From Verrucomicrobiota bacterium (GTDB taxonomy: Bacteria; Chlamydiota; Chlamydiia; Chlamydiales; Rhabdochlamydiaceae): a stretch of 64,000 nt of DNA. Below the pieces are notes generated by a model. The model saw only the letters and a list, made by a program, of their open reading frames with translations, was not told where the DNA came from and did not search any database. The DNA lies in contig JAFEGW010000006.1 in the NCBI GenBank assembly GCA_018239715.1, forward strand, positions 91,800 through 155,799, written 5' to 3'. The translations under genes were made by a program, and so were the position numbers. Position 1 is the first letter of the stretch. The number at the start of each line of letters is the position of its first letter. Shown here in pieces: positions 7,794-18,758 of this stretch.

Positions 7794-9320
7794 ATGGCTG
7801 CTTGTTGCATGAAAAAGATCGTCAGTGTGCTACTTTCTTGGGTTTGTTCTGTTTATGCTGTCGAACTTCCCTCGGAAGAGAACCTTTCCGTTACTTGTTT
7901 AGATAACGGAGTGCAACTCTGGCTTAAGCAACATGCGCTTGGGAGCGGGAAGATCTCTTGCCGCATTGTGGCTAAAAACCCCCTGGAGGACGCCCCCACT
8001 ATCTTTTACTTGGAAGATTGCCCTGTCGAGTCCTTTGAAGATGAGCTGCCGGCTTTAATAGAATATTGCCGTGAAAAAGTTCCCAACGAAGCCCAATACA
8101 GGATAGCAGTTGTCGCTGTGGGTGATTTTGAAAAAGAACAATTAAGGGAATTCCTATCTGCAGCTTCTGAGGTTTTTTCCTCGCGAGAATTAATACCTCC
8201 TGCGAAGCAGATCGCACTGAACACATCAGCCTCGAATGCGATTTCCATATCTTTGGCCTATCCCGCTTCTTTTCAGGCATTGAAAACGGAGCAAGACTTG
8301 AAAAAACTATGGATCTTATACCTGCTTCAGTCCATCGCGGAGGAAAAATTCCGCAATGCGATCAAAGAAGTCGGTGGCCAGTGGCTCCCGCCTGCGCCAG
8401 CTAAATATTTGCTCCCTTATTCGCATAGCTTTGCCCGAGGGAAGCAGCAAGGGAATCAGCAGCCCGACAGTATGCTTATAGCTTTTCTTTCCGCCATCCG
8501 GGAATTGAAAACCAACGGTTTTACTCCGCAAGAGTTGGCCGATGCTAAGGCAAGGCTTCAAAAAAATCTGTTAAGCTTTTATCAGCAGGATCCTACCAGC
8601 CAGACGATGGCTAATTATTACGCCTCCCATTTTTCTTTCGGAACCCGATGCCCCAGTTATCCTATTTTTATGACGATGTCTTTTCAGATCATTTCGCAGA
8701 TCGAAAGAAAGGATCTGGCAGAATTTCTTGGCAGCTGTTTCAAAGATGGTGCGCGACAAATAGTTATGACTGTTCCTTCCGGTGCAAATATTTCAGAAGC
8801 TTCTATCCAAAAGACATTAGACGAGTCTAGAACAGACGATCTCGTTGTTAAATGGGAGGAAAACTCTGAAGCAAAGACGCAGTATGCACAACTTCCGTTA
8901 TCGGAAACAGAAGCGCAGATCATCTACAAAATCATTGATATTGTGGGTACTCATGAAGGGCTTACAGGACTCACCAAACTGGGCTTAAAAGCAGGCGAGC
9001 TGGAGGATTTGGGCAATAAAGTTCAACATGTTCATCCTTTCAAGTTTTTGGAAGTCGTTTTTACCAATCCCCACCTCAGAAAATGCATGGTCAGCGTGGT
9101 AGATAGCTATTTTAAGCGGGGCGGTTTTCTTAACGGCAGCGGTAAAACCGCTGGATTTATTGAAAAGTGTGAAAGAGAAAATGCCCGTAACAACCTTCAG
9201 CCGCATATTTTAGGTTTTTGCCAGGCTGTGAAAGCTCATCCCGATCAAGTGCGCACGCTCGTGGCCAACAAAGAATGGGAAAAGTTAATTCGCTACTTGA
9301 CCAAATTAGAGAATAATTGA
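7794..9320 (+). CDS. Exported M16 peptidase-like protein, probably non-catalytic
   Basis: A 508-residue protein with a signal peptide (basic start, then a hydrophobic run ending near VYAVELP). After it come features of M16 (insulinase/pitrilysin) proteins: a first strand VTCLDNGVQLWLKQH, the domain-end strand YRIAVVAVGDFEKEQLREFL, and the second-domain helix FTPQELADAKARLQKNLLSF. The HxxEH zinc site, which should lie soon after the first strand, is absent: the sequence jumps from that strand to the end of domain one. It therefore looks like a shortened, inactive relative, as in non-catalytic M16 partners. A TAGGAG Shine-Dalgarno sits 7 nt before the ATG at 7794; a second ATG at 7809 is possible. 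The family call is moderate. Confidence 0.65.
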   Translation: MAACCMKKIVSVLLSWVCSVYAVELPSEENLSVTCLDNGVQLWLKQHALGSGKISCRIVAKNPLEDAPTIFYLEDCPVESFEDELPALIEYCREKVPNEAQYRIAVVAVGDFEKEQLREFLSAASEVFSSRELIPPAKQIALNTSASNAISISLAYPASFQALKTEQDLKKLWILYLLQSIAEEKFRNAIKEVGGQWLPPAPAKYLLPYSHSFARGKQQGNQQPDSMLIAFLSAIRELKTNGFTPQELADAKARLQKNLLSFYQQDPTSQTMANYYASHFSFGTRCPSYPIFMTMSFQIISQIERKDLAEFLGSCFKDGARQIVMTVPSGANISEASIQKTLDESRTDDLVVKWEENSEAKTQYAQLPLSETEAQIIYKIIDIVGTHEGLTGLTKLGLKAGELEDLGNKVQHVHPFKFLEVVFTNPHLRKCMVSVVDSYFKRGGFLNGSGKTAGFIEKCERENARNNLQPHILGFCQAVKAHPDQVRTLVANKEWEKLIRYLTKLENN

Positions 9321-9325
9321 CGTAA

Positions 9326-9355
9326 ATATTCTTTCCTTCTAAGAGGAAAGAATAT
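9326..9355 (+). promoter_or_regulatory. Perfect hairpin hiding the ribosome binding site of the sulfatase-fold gene
   Basis: ATATTCTTTCCT (9326-9337) and AGGAAAGAATAT (9344-9355) form a perfect 12-bp stem with a 6-nt loop, ending 2 nt before the ATG at 9358. The Shine-Dalgarno AGAGGAAAG is inside the right arm. If transcribed with the upstream gene, the hairpin would block initiation until opened. There is no T-tract, so it is a poor terminator. Confidence 0.55.
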
Positions 9356-9357
9356 AT

Positions 9358-11223
9358 ATGAAAGAACGTCAGTCCGTTAATTATATTTATTTTGGTCTCT
9401 TTTTTTTGTTTCTTTCTTTTTTACATATTTATCATGTTTTCCTCATTGATCAAGGCTCTTGGCTTCATCGCTTTTTTTATACGATTTACGCTTTAGGGCA
9501 ATGCGCTTTAGAGGTGGGGATCCTAGTGGTGATCGGACATTTCCTGGCCGATCGGCTGCATAAAGCCTTCCATATGGTCTTCCTGGTCTTGACCTTTCTA
9601 TTATTCTTAGTTCATCTGCTCGACTTCCCTCTAGTGCGGATCATGGGGATGTCGGTCTGGTTCGCCGTCGATTTCATACGTGCGGAGAGTTTAGAAAATT
9701 TCATAGAGCTTCTTTATGCCACTCATATTTCCATGACGACATGGGCGCTCGCCGGTTTGGCATTTGTTTTAATCCCTTTATTGGGAATCATGATGATCCA
9801 ATTCACTCAGAAATTAGCCGAGAAAAGGCCCGTCCATTTTTCCTATTCTGTTGTGGGGATGAGTCTCTTCTCTACAGCGGTCTTCCTATCGCTATTTGAT
9901 TATAATATCGGCAAAATTGCCGCTCCTGCGGAAAATCGGCATTTTGCCCACGCTTTGCCCTGGAAGTCGACCTTTTTTTCCGGTTCTCATCCTGAGATTA
10001 AAATGGGAAAGCTTCGCCCCGCTGCTGCGGAAAAGGAATACGCTTCTCAGTTAAACAGTCTATCCATCTCAGCGGGCAAAAAGCCCAATATATTTCTCTT
10101 CATTGCTGAAAGCCTCCGAGAAGATTTTATGACAAGAGACGTGGCTCCGTCGCTGACACGGTTCAAGGAAAACAATATTGCTTTCCGCCATTCCATCTCA
10201 GGCGCCAATGCAACGGGTTTGTCGTGGTTTTCTATTTTTCACAGCGTCTATCCGTTTTATTACGAAGCGCGGCAGCCTAAACAATGGAGTTTGGGAAGCC
10301 TCCCGCTGCAAATTTTAAAAAAAGCCGGCTATCAGATTCATGTCTATTCCTCTTCAGGATTAAACTTTTATCAAATGGATGAGCGGCTTTTTGGAAAAGA
10401 TAAGCATCTGGCCGATACCTTCCATGCCTTCGGAGAAGGCGAAGAAAGAGAAGCCCATGAGAATGATACGGAATGCATGTCCTCCATGATGGAAGCCCTG
10501 ACAAAATCTCCTGAAGGACAAGTATTCATCGTCTTTCTCGAATCGACCCATTTTGGCTATAGCTGGCCGCAGCAGTCAACCCTATATCCCGCCCCTGAAA
10601 ATGTCGATTATTTTAATCTGATGTGTTCGCATGATCAGTTGGAAGGAGTCAAAAATCGGTATCGGAATGCCATCCATTTCATTGATGGGCTCTTTGGCCG
10701 TTTTGTCGAAAAATTGAAGAACGTTCCTGGAGGACAAGAGGCTGTGGTGGTATTTACTGGAGACCATGGCGAAGAATTCTTTGAGCAGGGAAGAGTTTTC
10801 CATGCCTCGAATCTCAATACGGTGCAAACACATGTGCCGCTTTACTACCGGTTAGGGACCTCATCGCTCCCATCTCATGAGCTTTGCTCCCATCTCGATA
10901 TTTTCCCGACCATTTTGCACCATGTTTTAGGGAGTGACCGTTTTAACTCTTGGTTTAATGGCAGCTCCTTGCTTGAGCCTCAAAAAAGAGATTTTACTCT
11001 CTCAGCGCGATACAACGGCCCTCGCGCTCCTTTTGAATTCTTAATTCATAATGGAAGTCGCCAAATGGTCGCCCGTTTTGAAAATACTTCGAATATTTTT
11101 AATTCAAAGTCGCTGCGCATTATCTCTATCTTAGATGAGCAGGATAGACGTTTAAATCTCGATCCAGAACAGATCGAGCGCGATTTCAAAGCACCCTTAG
11201 AGACTCTTTTTAAGACTAAATAA
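9358..11223 (+). CDS. Inner-membrane sulfatase-fold transferase (LTA synthase / phosphoethanolamine transferase superfamily)
   Basis: A 621-residue protein with about five N-terminal transmembrane helices (roughly residues 9-28, 44-63, 71-90, 126-148 and 163-181), then a periplasmic alkaline-phosphatase-superfamily domain from about 242. Visible catalytic features are the metal ligand E251 in IAESLREDF, the probable nucleophile T286 in ANATGLSW, and FTGDHGEEFFEQG further on. Relatives move phosphoethanolamine or glycerol phosphate onto lipid A or glycolipids, or act as the lipid-regulating PbgA/YejM type. The exact substrate cannot be read. Translation may be controlled by the hairpin directly upstream. 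The 38-bp gap to the M16-like gene suggests co-transcription. Confidence 0.85.
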   Translation: MKERQSVNYIYFGLFFLFLSFLHIYHVFLIDQGSWLHRFFYTIYALGQCALEVGILVVIGHFLADRLHKAFHMVFLVLTFLLFLVHLLDFPLVRIMGMSVWFAVDFIRAESLENFIELLYATHISMTTWALAGLAFVLIPLLGIMMIQFTQKLAEKRPVHFSYSVVGMSLFSTAVFLSLFDYNIGKIAAPAENRHFAHALPWKSTFFSGSHPEIKMGKLRPAAAEKEYASQLNSLSISAGKKPNIFLFIAESLREDFMTRDVAPSLTRFKENNIAFRHSISGANATGLSWFSIFHSVYPFYYEARQPKQWSLGSLPLQILKKAGYQIHVYSSSGLNFYQMDERLFGKDKHLADTFHAFGEGEEREAHENDTECMSSMMEALTKSPEGQVFIVFLESTHFGYSWPQQSTLYPAPENVDYFNLMCSHDQLEGVKNRYRNAIHFIDGLFGRFVEKLKNVPGGQEAVVVFTGDHGEEFFEQGRVFHASNLNTVQTHVPLYYRLGTSSLPSHELCSHLDIFPTILHHVLGSDRFNSWFNGSSLLEPQKRDFTLSARYNGPRAPFEFLIHNGSRQMVARFENTSNIFNSKSLRIISILDEQDRRLNLDPEQIERDFKAPLETLFKTK

Positions 11224-11317
11224 TAGGCATAAGAGTTTCTCAATCAGCGATACTTCTATTCGATAAGAAGCTCAATCTTTTCCAGGCTTTTGCTTCAGTT
11301 ATTTCACTATCTATGCC

Positions 11318-11338
11318 TAGCGAAGATAATTTTCGCTA
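11318..11338. terminator. Weak hairpin between convergent genes
   Basis: TAGCGAA (11318-11324) pairs with TTCGCTA (11332-11338) around a 7-nt loop. It overlaps the stop codon of the minus-strand gene. No clear T-tract follows on either strand, so terminator function is uncertain. Confidence 0.3.
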
Positions 11339-11899
11339 AGAACCTAATCGTTCTATCGTAAAGCCTGAGCATTCCCATTCAGGCCCTAGAATCGTTTCGC
11401 CTGCAACGGGACTGATGATGAGTTGCACTTTTTGATTAGCATTGATTCTTAAGATCTGACTAAAGTTAATCTCTCCACAGCTATTAGCTTCTAATTTCAC
11501 ATGTTGATATCTTTTTCTATAGTTTCCCGGTGTTAGTAAAAGAGAAAGTATAAATTCTCCTCTTTGATCGAGAGTGAAGATTCTCTGGAAAAAACTCACG
11601 CGATATAGGCCCGATTGACTGACACGTATTCCATCTTGAAAAGGAAAAAAAAGCTTTGTGTCGTTAGAGATTTCACCGTTTAGGAACATAAGCTCATTCA
11701 TATTAAGCGATTGATTTTTCAGAGATGTTCCTTGTTTTAAAGATATGCATAAAATAGAGGGCTCATTTGCTTTTACAGCGAATTCTTGTAGATCGGTTTG
11801 TGGATCATCCATACTTTTATCGTTTGATCCCCGACATGGGCTTGTCATCAATAATACAGAAAAAATCCCAAGAAAAATGAACGAATTTTTGAATAGCAC
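11336..11899 (-). CDS. Exported small protein with C1q/BclA-like jelly-roll character
   Basis: A 187-residue protein with a clear signal peptide (hydrophobic FIFLGIFSVLLMTS followed by a Cys, but not a canonical lipobox). The mature part is strand-rich: VSQSGLYRVSFFQRIF, then EFILSLLL, then LRINANQKVQLIIS and a final phenylalanine strand (FTIERL). This order resembles the C1q/TNF-like heads found after collagen stalks in bacterial surface proteins, and the same [14 protein letters not shown] strand occurs in the collagen-like protein at 57664. The likeness is by eye only. The start is GTG with a strong GGAGG six nt upstream. The function is unknown; probably surface-exposed or periplasmic. 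Confidence 0.65.
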   Translation of the reverse strand: MLFKNSFIFLGIFSVLLMTSPCRGSNDKSMDDPQTDLQEFAVKANEPSILCISLKQGTSLKNQSLNMNELMFLNGEISNDTKLFFPFQDGIRVSQSGLYRVSFFQRIFTLDQRGEFILSLLLTPGNYRKRYQHVKLEANSCGEINFSQILRINANQKVQLIISPVAGETILGPEWECSGFTIERLGS

Positions 11900-12080
11900 A
11901 GCCTTCCTCCTTTGTTTTCATATCAGTTGAAACTAAAGAAACATTTTGTCTAAATGTAGAATTGTATGACAGTTTTTTAATTGAAAAAGCGAACTCTTAG
12001 ATAGAAAGCGCTTGATCATTCTAGAGGTACTAGCGATTAAACCGATAAATTGTTACTGGAAGACAGTTCCATTTATTAGG

Positions 12081-14062
<1,982 letters not shown>

Positions 14063-14071
14063 CTCTCTCTT

Positions 14072-14884
14072 ATGATGACATATCCAATTTTGAGGGGCAA
14101 GCGTTTCTGGTTCTTCTTCGTTTTATCCCTTGCCCTTTTGTGGGGCTCCTACCAGGTTTATCTGAATAAAAGCTTAGGGTTTTCTCTGAAAAGGATCACC
14201 TCGACATTTTCCTATAATCCCGCGCTTTCCATCGAAGAGCCAACAGGCCCCGATCTCGACCGATTAAAGTCGATCTTTCAGCAAAAGTTTAAATACCTGG
14301 CCGTCGGATCGCAGTCCTATGCCTTTGTCAGCGAAGATGGAAAATACGTCATCAAATTTTTCATCATGAAGCATTTGATCCCGCGCATCTCCGACTTATG
14401 GCATCCTGAAAAAATTGCAGACCGCCGAGAAAATTTGCTATCGATTTTTAACGCCCATAAACTCGCCTATGAGGAGCTCCGTGAAGATACAGGCCTCCTC
14501 TACATTCACCTGAACAAAGGCGATCATCTCCAAACCCGCCTTACGGTCGTCGATCGATTAGGGCGCACCCATTTGATCGATCTCGACAAGGTCGAGTTTG
14601 TCGTCCAGGAAAAAGCCGAACTGATCTTCACTCGTTTTAAAAAACTCCTCCTGCAAAAAGACCAGGTGCAATTAGAGCAGTCTATTGCGGCAATCTTGCA
14701 GCTGGTCCAGCGGAGGATCGATCGCGGAATCTCCGACCATGATAAGGCCGTCAAACACAATTACGGCTTCGTCGGAGACCGGGCTGTCCATCTCGATATC
14801 GGAAGGATTGAAAAAGTGCGCAAACCTAAAGAACACCATCGCATTTCACAGCGGATTCATAAATGGCTCGAAGAAAATACATAA
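14072..14884 (+). CDS. Membrane-anchored kinase-like protein, tandem copy 1
   Basis: A 270-residue protein with one N-terminal transmembrane helix (about residues 11-30); the domain behind it is predicted to be outside the cytoplasm. It is a clear paralogue of the next gene. Conserved blocks read like a protein-kinase-like fold: a glycine loop followed by VGSQSYAF (78-85), a lysine in YVIKFF (K95), a VVQEKAELI block (177-185, hinge-like), a D222-x-D224-KAV-x-x-N230 block and LDIGR with D242. These could be the ATP-binding Lys, the catalytic Asp/Asn and the DFG-like Asp. The kinase reading is my inference; the family name is not known to me. Its 3' end overlaps the second copy by 22 bp. Confidence 0.7.
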   Translation: MMTYPILRGKRFWFFFVLSLALLWGSYQVYLNKSLGFSLKRITSTFSYNPALSIEEPTGPDLDRLKSIFQQKFKYLAVGSQSYAFVSEDGKYVIKFFIMKHLIPRISDLWHPEKIADRRENLLSIFNAHKLAYEELREDTGLLYIHLNKGDHLQTRLTVVDRLGRTHLIDLDKVEFVVQEKAELIFTRFKKLLLQKDQVQLEQSIAAILQLVQRRIDRGISDHDKAVKHNYGFVGDRAVHLDIGRIEKVRKPKEHHRISQRIHKWLEENT

Positions 14885-15666
14885 TTCTATTTCTCCTTTT
14901 AACTGCAGGCCTCTGGGTAAAATTCTCTTCCTCGGAAGGGTTTTCTGAAGATAAGATTGCCTCTTCTTTAGCTCCGAGCCCTGCCTGGTCGATTGATCGG
15001 CCTTCTGCGGAAGAGCAGCAGAAAATCCAAGCTATTTTGGCTTCCCGGTTCAAGTTTTTAGGCGAAGGCGCGCAATCTTTTGCCTTTGAGACCGAGGATG
15101 GCAAATATGTTTTAAAATTCTTCAAGATGCGCCGCTTTACTCCCTCTATTGCCGATCATCTTTGTCCTCATGTCGTCCGGCGCCGTCTGAAAAACCTCCG
15201 TTGGGTTTTCAACGGCTACAAGATCGCCTATGAGAAGTTTAGACAAGATACAGGACTCATTTTCATCCATCTCGCCAAAACCTATCACCTTAATCAAAAG
15301 GTGCAGCTCTTGGATGCGGCGGGCAAAGAGCATACAATTGATCTCGACAAGACAGAATTCATACTGCAGGAAAAGGCCGAGCTCATTTTTGACCGGCTTG
15401 CCCATCTCCAGCAGCAAGGAGACCGTGAGGGAGTGCAGAGCTCCATTCGGGCTATTTTAGATCTCGTCCAGCGGCGCGTGGATCAAGGATATGCTGATCG
15501 AGACAAAGCTGTGAGCAATAATTTTGGATTTGTGGAAGACCGTCCTATCCAACTCGATGTGGGCCGTCTATATCAAGGCAGCAAAGAGGGACAGCTGATG
15601 CATGTCAAGAAGCGCATCGAGCGTTGGCAGCAAGAAAATCACTTCACTAAAGACCAATCAAATTGA
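14863..15666 (+). CDS. Exported kinase-like protein, tandem copy 2
   Basis: A 267-residue paralogue of the preceding gene, beginning with a short basic stretch and a hydrophobic helix (residues 6-18) that acts as signal peptide or anchor. The same blocks are kept in the same order: GEGAQSFAF (68-75), KYVLKFF with K85, ILQEKAEL (167-174), DRDKAV-x-N-N220 and LDVGR with D232. Conservation of exactly these positions while the rest diverges suggests both copies keep a nucleotide-dependent or ligand-binding function. The second gene starts inside the first (22-bp overlap), so they are translationally coupled. Its last 28 bases overlap the convergent proline-rich gene. Function unknown. Confidence 0.7.
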   Translation: MARRKYIILFLLLTAGLWVKFSSSEGFSEDKIASSLAPSPAWSIDRPSAEEQQKIQAILASRFKFLGEGAQSFAFETEDGKYVLKFFKMRRFTPSIADHLCPHVVRRRLKNLRWVFNGYKIAYEKFRQDTGLIFIHLAKTYHLNQKVQLLDAAGKEHTIDLDKTEFILQEKAELIFDRLAHLQQQGDREGVQSSIRAILDLVQRRVDQGYADRDKAVSNNFGFVEDRPIQLDVGRLYQGSKEGQLMHVKKRIERWQQENHFTKDQSN

Positions 15667-18600
15667 GCCACGCCTGTCCTCAGGTCAGAGATCGTGATCG
15701 AAGCCCTCATTCCGGGAAGCGTGTATCCTGCAGCGAGCTCAGCATCTTTACAAACGATTTTGTAGAATAAGACGAACTCTAATTTGGCTATTTTATTTTC
15801 TACAGTGAGAGAGAAACCCGATTCCGGTTTTATTTTCATTGCATCCATGTCAAGTTCAATGAAAGCTTGTAGCTGTGGATTGTCGAAAGTCTTTTTCAGC
15901 GCTTCGAGAAGCCTTGTTTGAAAACCAGAATGGATACAGCTGGCAATTTTCCATGCCTGACTTTCTGAAAATTCCGCTCTCATTTGAAGAATTGCACGAA
16001 TGCGCTCTATTGCAACATTCTTATAAAGGTTGTCGATCTCGCTTTGCGAAGCTTCTGCTTTTGGCTTTAATAGTTCGTTGTCAACACGTAGATTCAGATT
16101 TTTAGCCGTTTGACTGATGTTGTAACGTATCTGATCCTCGTCAACTGCGGTGGCAGTATCTTCAATAAGATTGCCTGGGAAAGGTGGGATTTTGATCGGG
16201 AGAGCCACTAAAAAGTCTAAGTATTCTTCAATGTTTTTTGCAGATCGGTTATCGGGATAGATTGTTTGTCCCTGAATTGCAAAGACTCGGTAGGAAGGAT
16301 TGTTAATCGATTCTCCAAAAATGGTGGTTTTAGGTTGTGTATTCCGCGCGAATGCATCTTTCATAAAGGGAAGAGCATATTGAATTAATACTAACCTACT
16401 GTCAATAATCGCTTGTTTTTTAACGATGAAAGGAGCTGCAAGAGTATTCACAAGGACGTATCTTAAAGTTTCTGGGCTAATTTGTCTGGTGAGGTAAAGG
16501 AAATGCAACTTCAAAATCGTTTTGAACGCATTCCCTCGATCAATATCATCTTTACAAAAGGCCTCTAAAATCGAAATATTCAAACGGATGCACAGAAAAA
16601 GAACAATATGTGCATAAGAAAGGAGAATAAATGCCTGATGGTGCTCCGTTTTTTCGATCTCTTTGACATCGGGGAAATACAACTCTTGCACTTCTTTTAA
16701 AAGAGGCTCGATGTGATTCCGGAGCTCTGATTTCCTCATTACCTTCTCAGGGATACAAAATCCTGTTTCCTCTAGTTGCTTGAACATTTTCTCTAAAATT
16801 AGATCAGGCTGGTCATCGGAAAGTACCGGCTCTTGGGAGGGAATCAGTGCCAGTATTAATCGACTTTTTAAGTTTGAAATAGATTCTTTTTTGGAAGTAG
16901 GGAGATCATAATTTCGTTTAAATAACTTCCCATCAAAACGCAAAGCTAAAGCATAAAAGTTTTTATGAAACAGAACGAGTTTGAGTCGCCCTCTCACACG
17001 TGGGCTTTCATCACCAATGAGTTTTTCTTCTCCTTCCTCAAAGATCGCTTGAAGGATGTTTTCGTTTTTTTCCTCAGCTGCCAAAATAAAGGCGGCATAA
17101 TCAGCATTGAGTACAGGTTCGCTTGATAGGTTTTGTTTATTCACGTATCTTCCTAAAAGCGGCATCTTCCCGCATACAGCCCCAATAAGTCCATAAGGGT
17201 CATGATGATAGAAAGGAACACCGTGCCGTAAAATGCGAATCTGTTGTCCATTTATTCCAATTTCCCCATCAAGATAAGGGATATTTTGTTTTATTAAAGG
17301 ATCAAAACCAACATTAAAAGTCCCTCTCCCTTTTTCTTTTTCTCTGGCAATGGGGTTTGCAGAATGAGCGTCATCAGGATTATTAAGTCGATTAATACGT
17401 AAGTCTAATTCGTGAAAAAAATTAGCTAAAGAGAGTTGCGCTGGAAGTTCTTGTCCTGTCACTAGCCGAACCAGCTCGAGGCAATAGTTGTACATTTCTA
17501 TCCCTGCAAAGCGAAAATACGAAAGCTGTTTAATGAATTGCAGTTGAGACCTGAAATGAATTTTTATCTCATCTTTTGCGGGAAGTAGCAAAGAGGCTGT
17601 TTCACGCAAAGCCTTGATAGTAGCTCGGTATTGATCATCTGCATTTTTCACTTTCACAGGCTTTGCTAGAGCATCCACCAGAGTGTTCCAAGCTTGGGCA
17701 ATTTGAACGATTTCAGGATTTGGGCTTGTAATAAGAGGGCATGTTTCTATACCCCAAGTCATGGAAAATCGTTCCATGAGGTCTTGGATAATACGATATT
17801 TTTTCCACTTAGAAAAATGGCGTGTCGAAAATATCGTCCGTCGAACAAGGCCTGCTGCTTGCTTGAATAATAGCTTAGGCGCTGGAGAAGAGGCAGATGA
17901 ACGAGAAGGTGAATGCCGATCTATTGAAGATGCAGCCGCAGGTGGCGAGGCATCTTTTTTTTCAGCATCAACAGGAGGTGCTGGAGGACCTAGTTTGGCA
18001 GCAGCTGGTATGGCAGCAGGTAGTGGTACTGCAGCTGCAGGTTTTCCTCTAGGAGAAGAGGGTTGCTGGGGAGCAGCTGGCTGAGGAACAGGCGGCGGCA
18101 CTATGGGCTCTGCAGCAGCATTGGCAGGTGGAGGAGCCGCGGATGCAGCGGCAGGTTTTCCTCTGGGAGAAGAGGGTTGCCCGGGAGCAGCTGGCTGGGG
18201 AACAGGCGGCGGAGGCAATGCAGGCTGTGCATCAGCAGCGTTGGCAGGTGGAGGAGCAAAATCTCTAGAAGGCTTATCCAAGGAATCGCCAGGGTTTTTG
18301 CCGGATTCTGGTTGTGGGAAGAAATAAGGGATGACAAATTTGAATAAAACATAAACGGAGATTAAGGCGCCTCCGGCTAAAAGAATAACTCTTCCCGTTA
18401 TTTGGGTAGGATTTTTCTCGGGAAAGGGACCTGAGGAGAGGCTTTTTTTGAAAAGCTTGCTCAGAGGTTGAAAGATATGCTTAACAATAAGATCGGGCCC
18501 GCCTGTTTCTTGTACGGTAGGATGAGAGGGTGGAATAGCCTCAGCTCTGGGAATAGGTGCTGTGACCCGGTCTGTAAGAGGAATTGAATCTGAGGGGACG

Positions 18601-18716
18601 GTCGCACCTTCGAATTTACCTACAGAAGGTGATACTTGGGGAAGGCTTTGAAGAGAATCGCGTAAATGGCGGAAAAGAGATGATGCTCGGGTGTAAATAA
18701 GATTAGAAATCTCCAT
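15639..18716 (-). CDS. Large proline/alanine-rich single-pass membrane protein of unknown function
   Basis: A lineage-specific protein of 1025 residues if started at the ATG at 18716, which has AAGAGG close upstream; a GTG at 18737 in the same frame would add 7. The first ~105 residues are polar, then comes one hydrophobic helix (VILLAGGALISVYVLFKF), then about 150 residues dominated by Pro, Ala and Ser with two near-identical copies of a repeat containing PQPAAP and SSPRGKPAA. The remaining ~730 residues are mixed helical and globular with no motif I recognise. The long disordered linker right after a membrane helix suits a surface or type III-secreted protein. It converges on the kinase-like pair with a 28-bp overlap. 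Confidence 0.75.
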   Translation of the reverse strand: MEISNLIYTRASSLFRHLRDSLQSLPQVSPSVGKFEGATVPSDSIPLTDRVTAPIPRAEAIPPSHPTVQETGGPDLIVKHIFQPLSKLFKKSLSSGPFPEKNPTQITGRVILLAGGALISVYVLFKFVIPYFFPQPESGKNPGDSLDKPSRDFAPPPANAADAQPALPPPPVPQPAAPGQPSSPRGKPAAASAAPPPANAAAEPIVPPPVPQPAAPQQPSSPRGKPAAAVPLPAAIPAAAKLGPPAPPVDAEKKDASPPAAASSIDRHSPSRSSASSPAPKLLFKQAAGLVRRTIFSTRHFSKWKKYRIIQDLMERFSMTWGIETCPLITSPNPEIVQIAQAWNTLVDALAKPVKVKNADDQYRATIKALRETASLLLPAKDEIKIHFRSQLQFIKQLSYFRFAGIEMYNYCLELVRLVTGQELPAQLSLANFFHELDLRINRLNNPDDAHSANPIAREKEKGRGTFNVGFDPLIKQNIPYLDGEIGINGQQIRILRHGVPFYHHDPYGLIGAVCGKMPLLGRYVNKQNLSSEPVLNADYAAFILAAEEKNENILQAIFEEGEEKLIGDESPRVRGRLKLVLFHKNFYALALRFDGKLFKRNYDLPTSKKESISNLKSRLILALIPSQEPVLSDDQPDLILEKMFKQLEETGFCIPEKVMRKSELRNHIEPLLKEVQELYFPDVKEIEKTEHHQAFILLSYAHIVLFLCIRLNISILEAFCKDDIDRGNAFKTILKLHFLYLTRQISPETLRYVLVNTLAAPFIVKKQAIIDSRLVLIQYALPFMKDAFARNTQPKTTIFGESINNPSYRVFAIQGQTIYPDNRSAKNIEEYLDFLVALPIKIPPFPGNLIEDTATAVDEDQIRYNISQTAKNLNLRVDNELLKPKAEASQSEIDNLYKNVAIERIRAILQMRAEFSESQAWKIASCIHSGFQTRLLEALKKTFDNPQLQAFIELDMDAMKIKPESGFSLTVENKIAKLEFVLFYKIVCKDAELAAGYTLPGMRASITISDLRTGVAQFDWSLVK
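18040..18257 (-). repeat. Two direct repeats coding for Pro/Ala-rich units
   Basis: Two copies of a ~100-bp unit, at about 18040-18137 and 18154-18257, lie inside the proline-rich gene. They run from GGTTTTCCTCT to GGTGGAGGAGC and differ by a few substitutions and a short indel, pointing to a recent in-frame duplication. Confidence 0.8.
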
Positions 18717-18758
18717 AGGCCTCTTGTTTTGGCCCACAATTATGCTGGAACTATTTTT

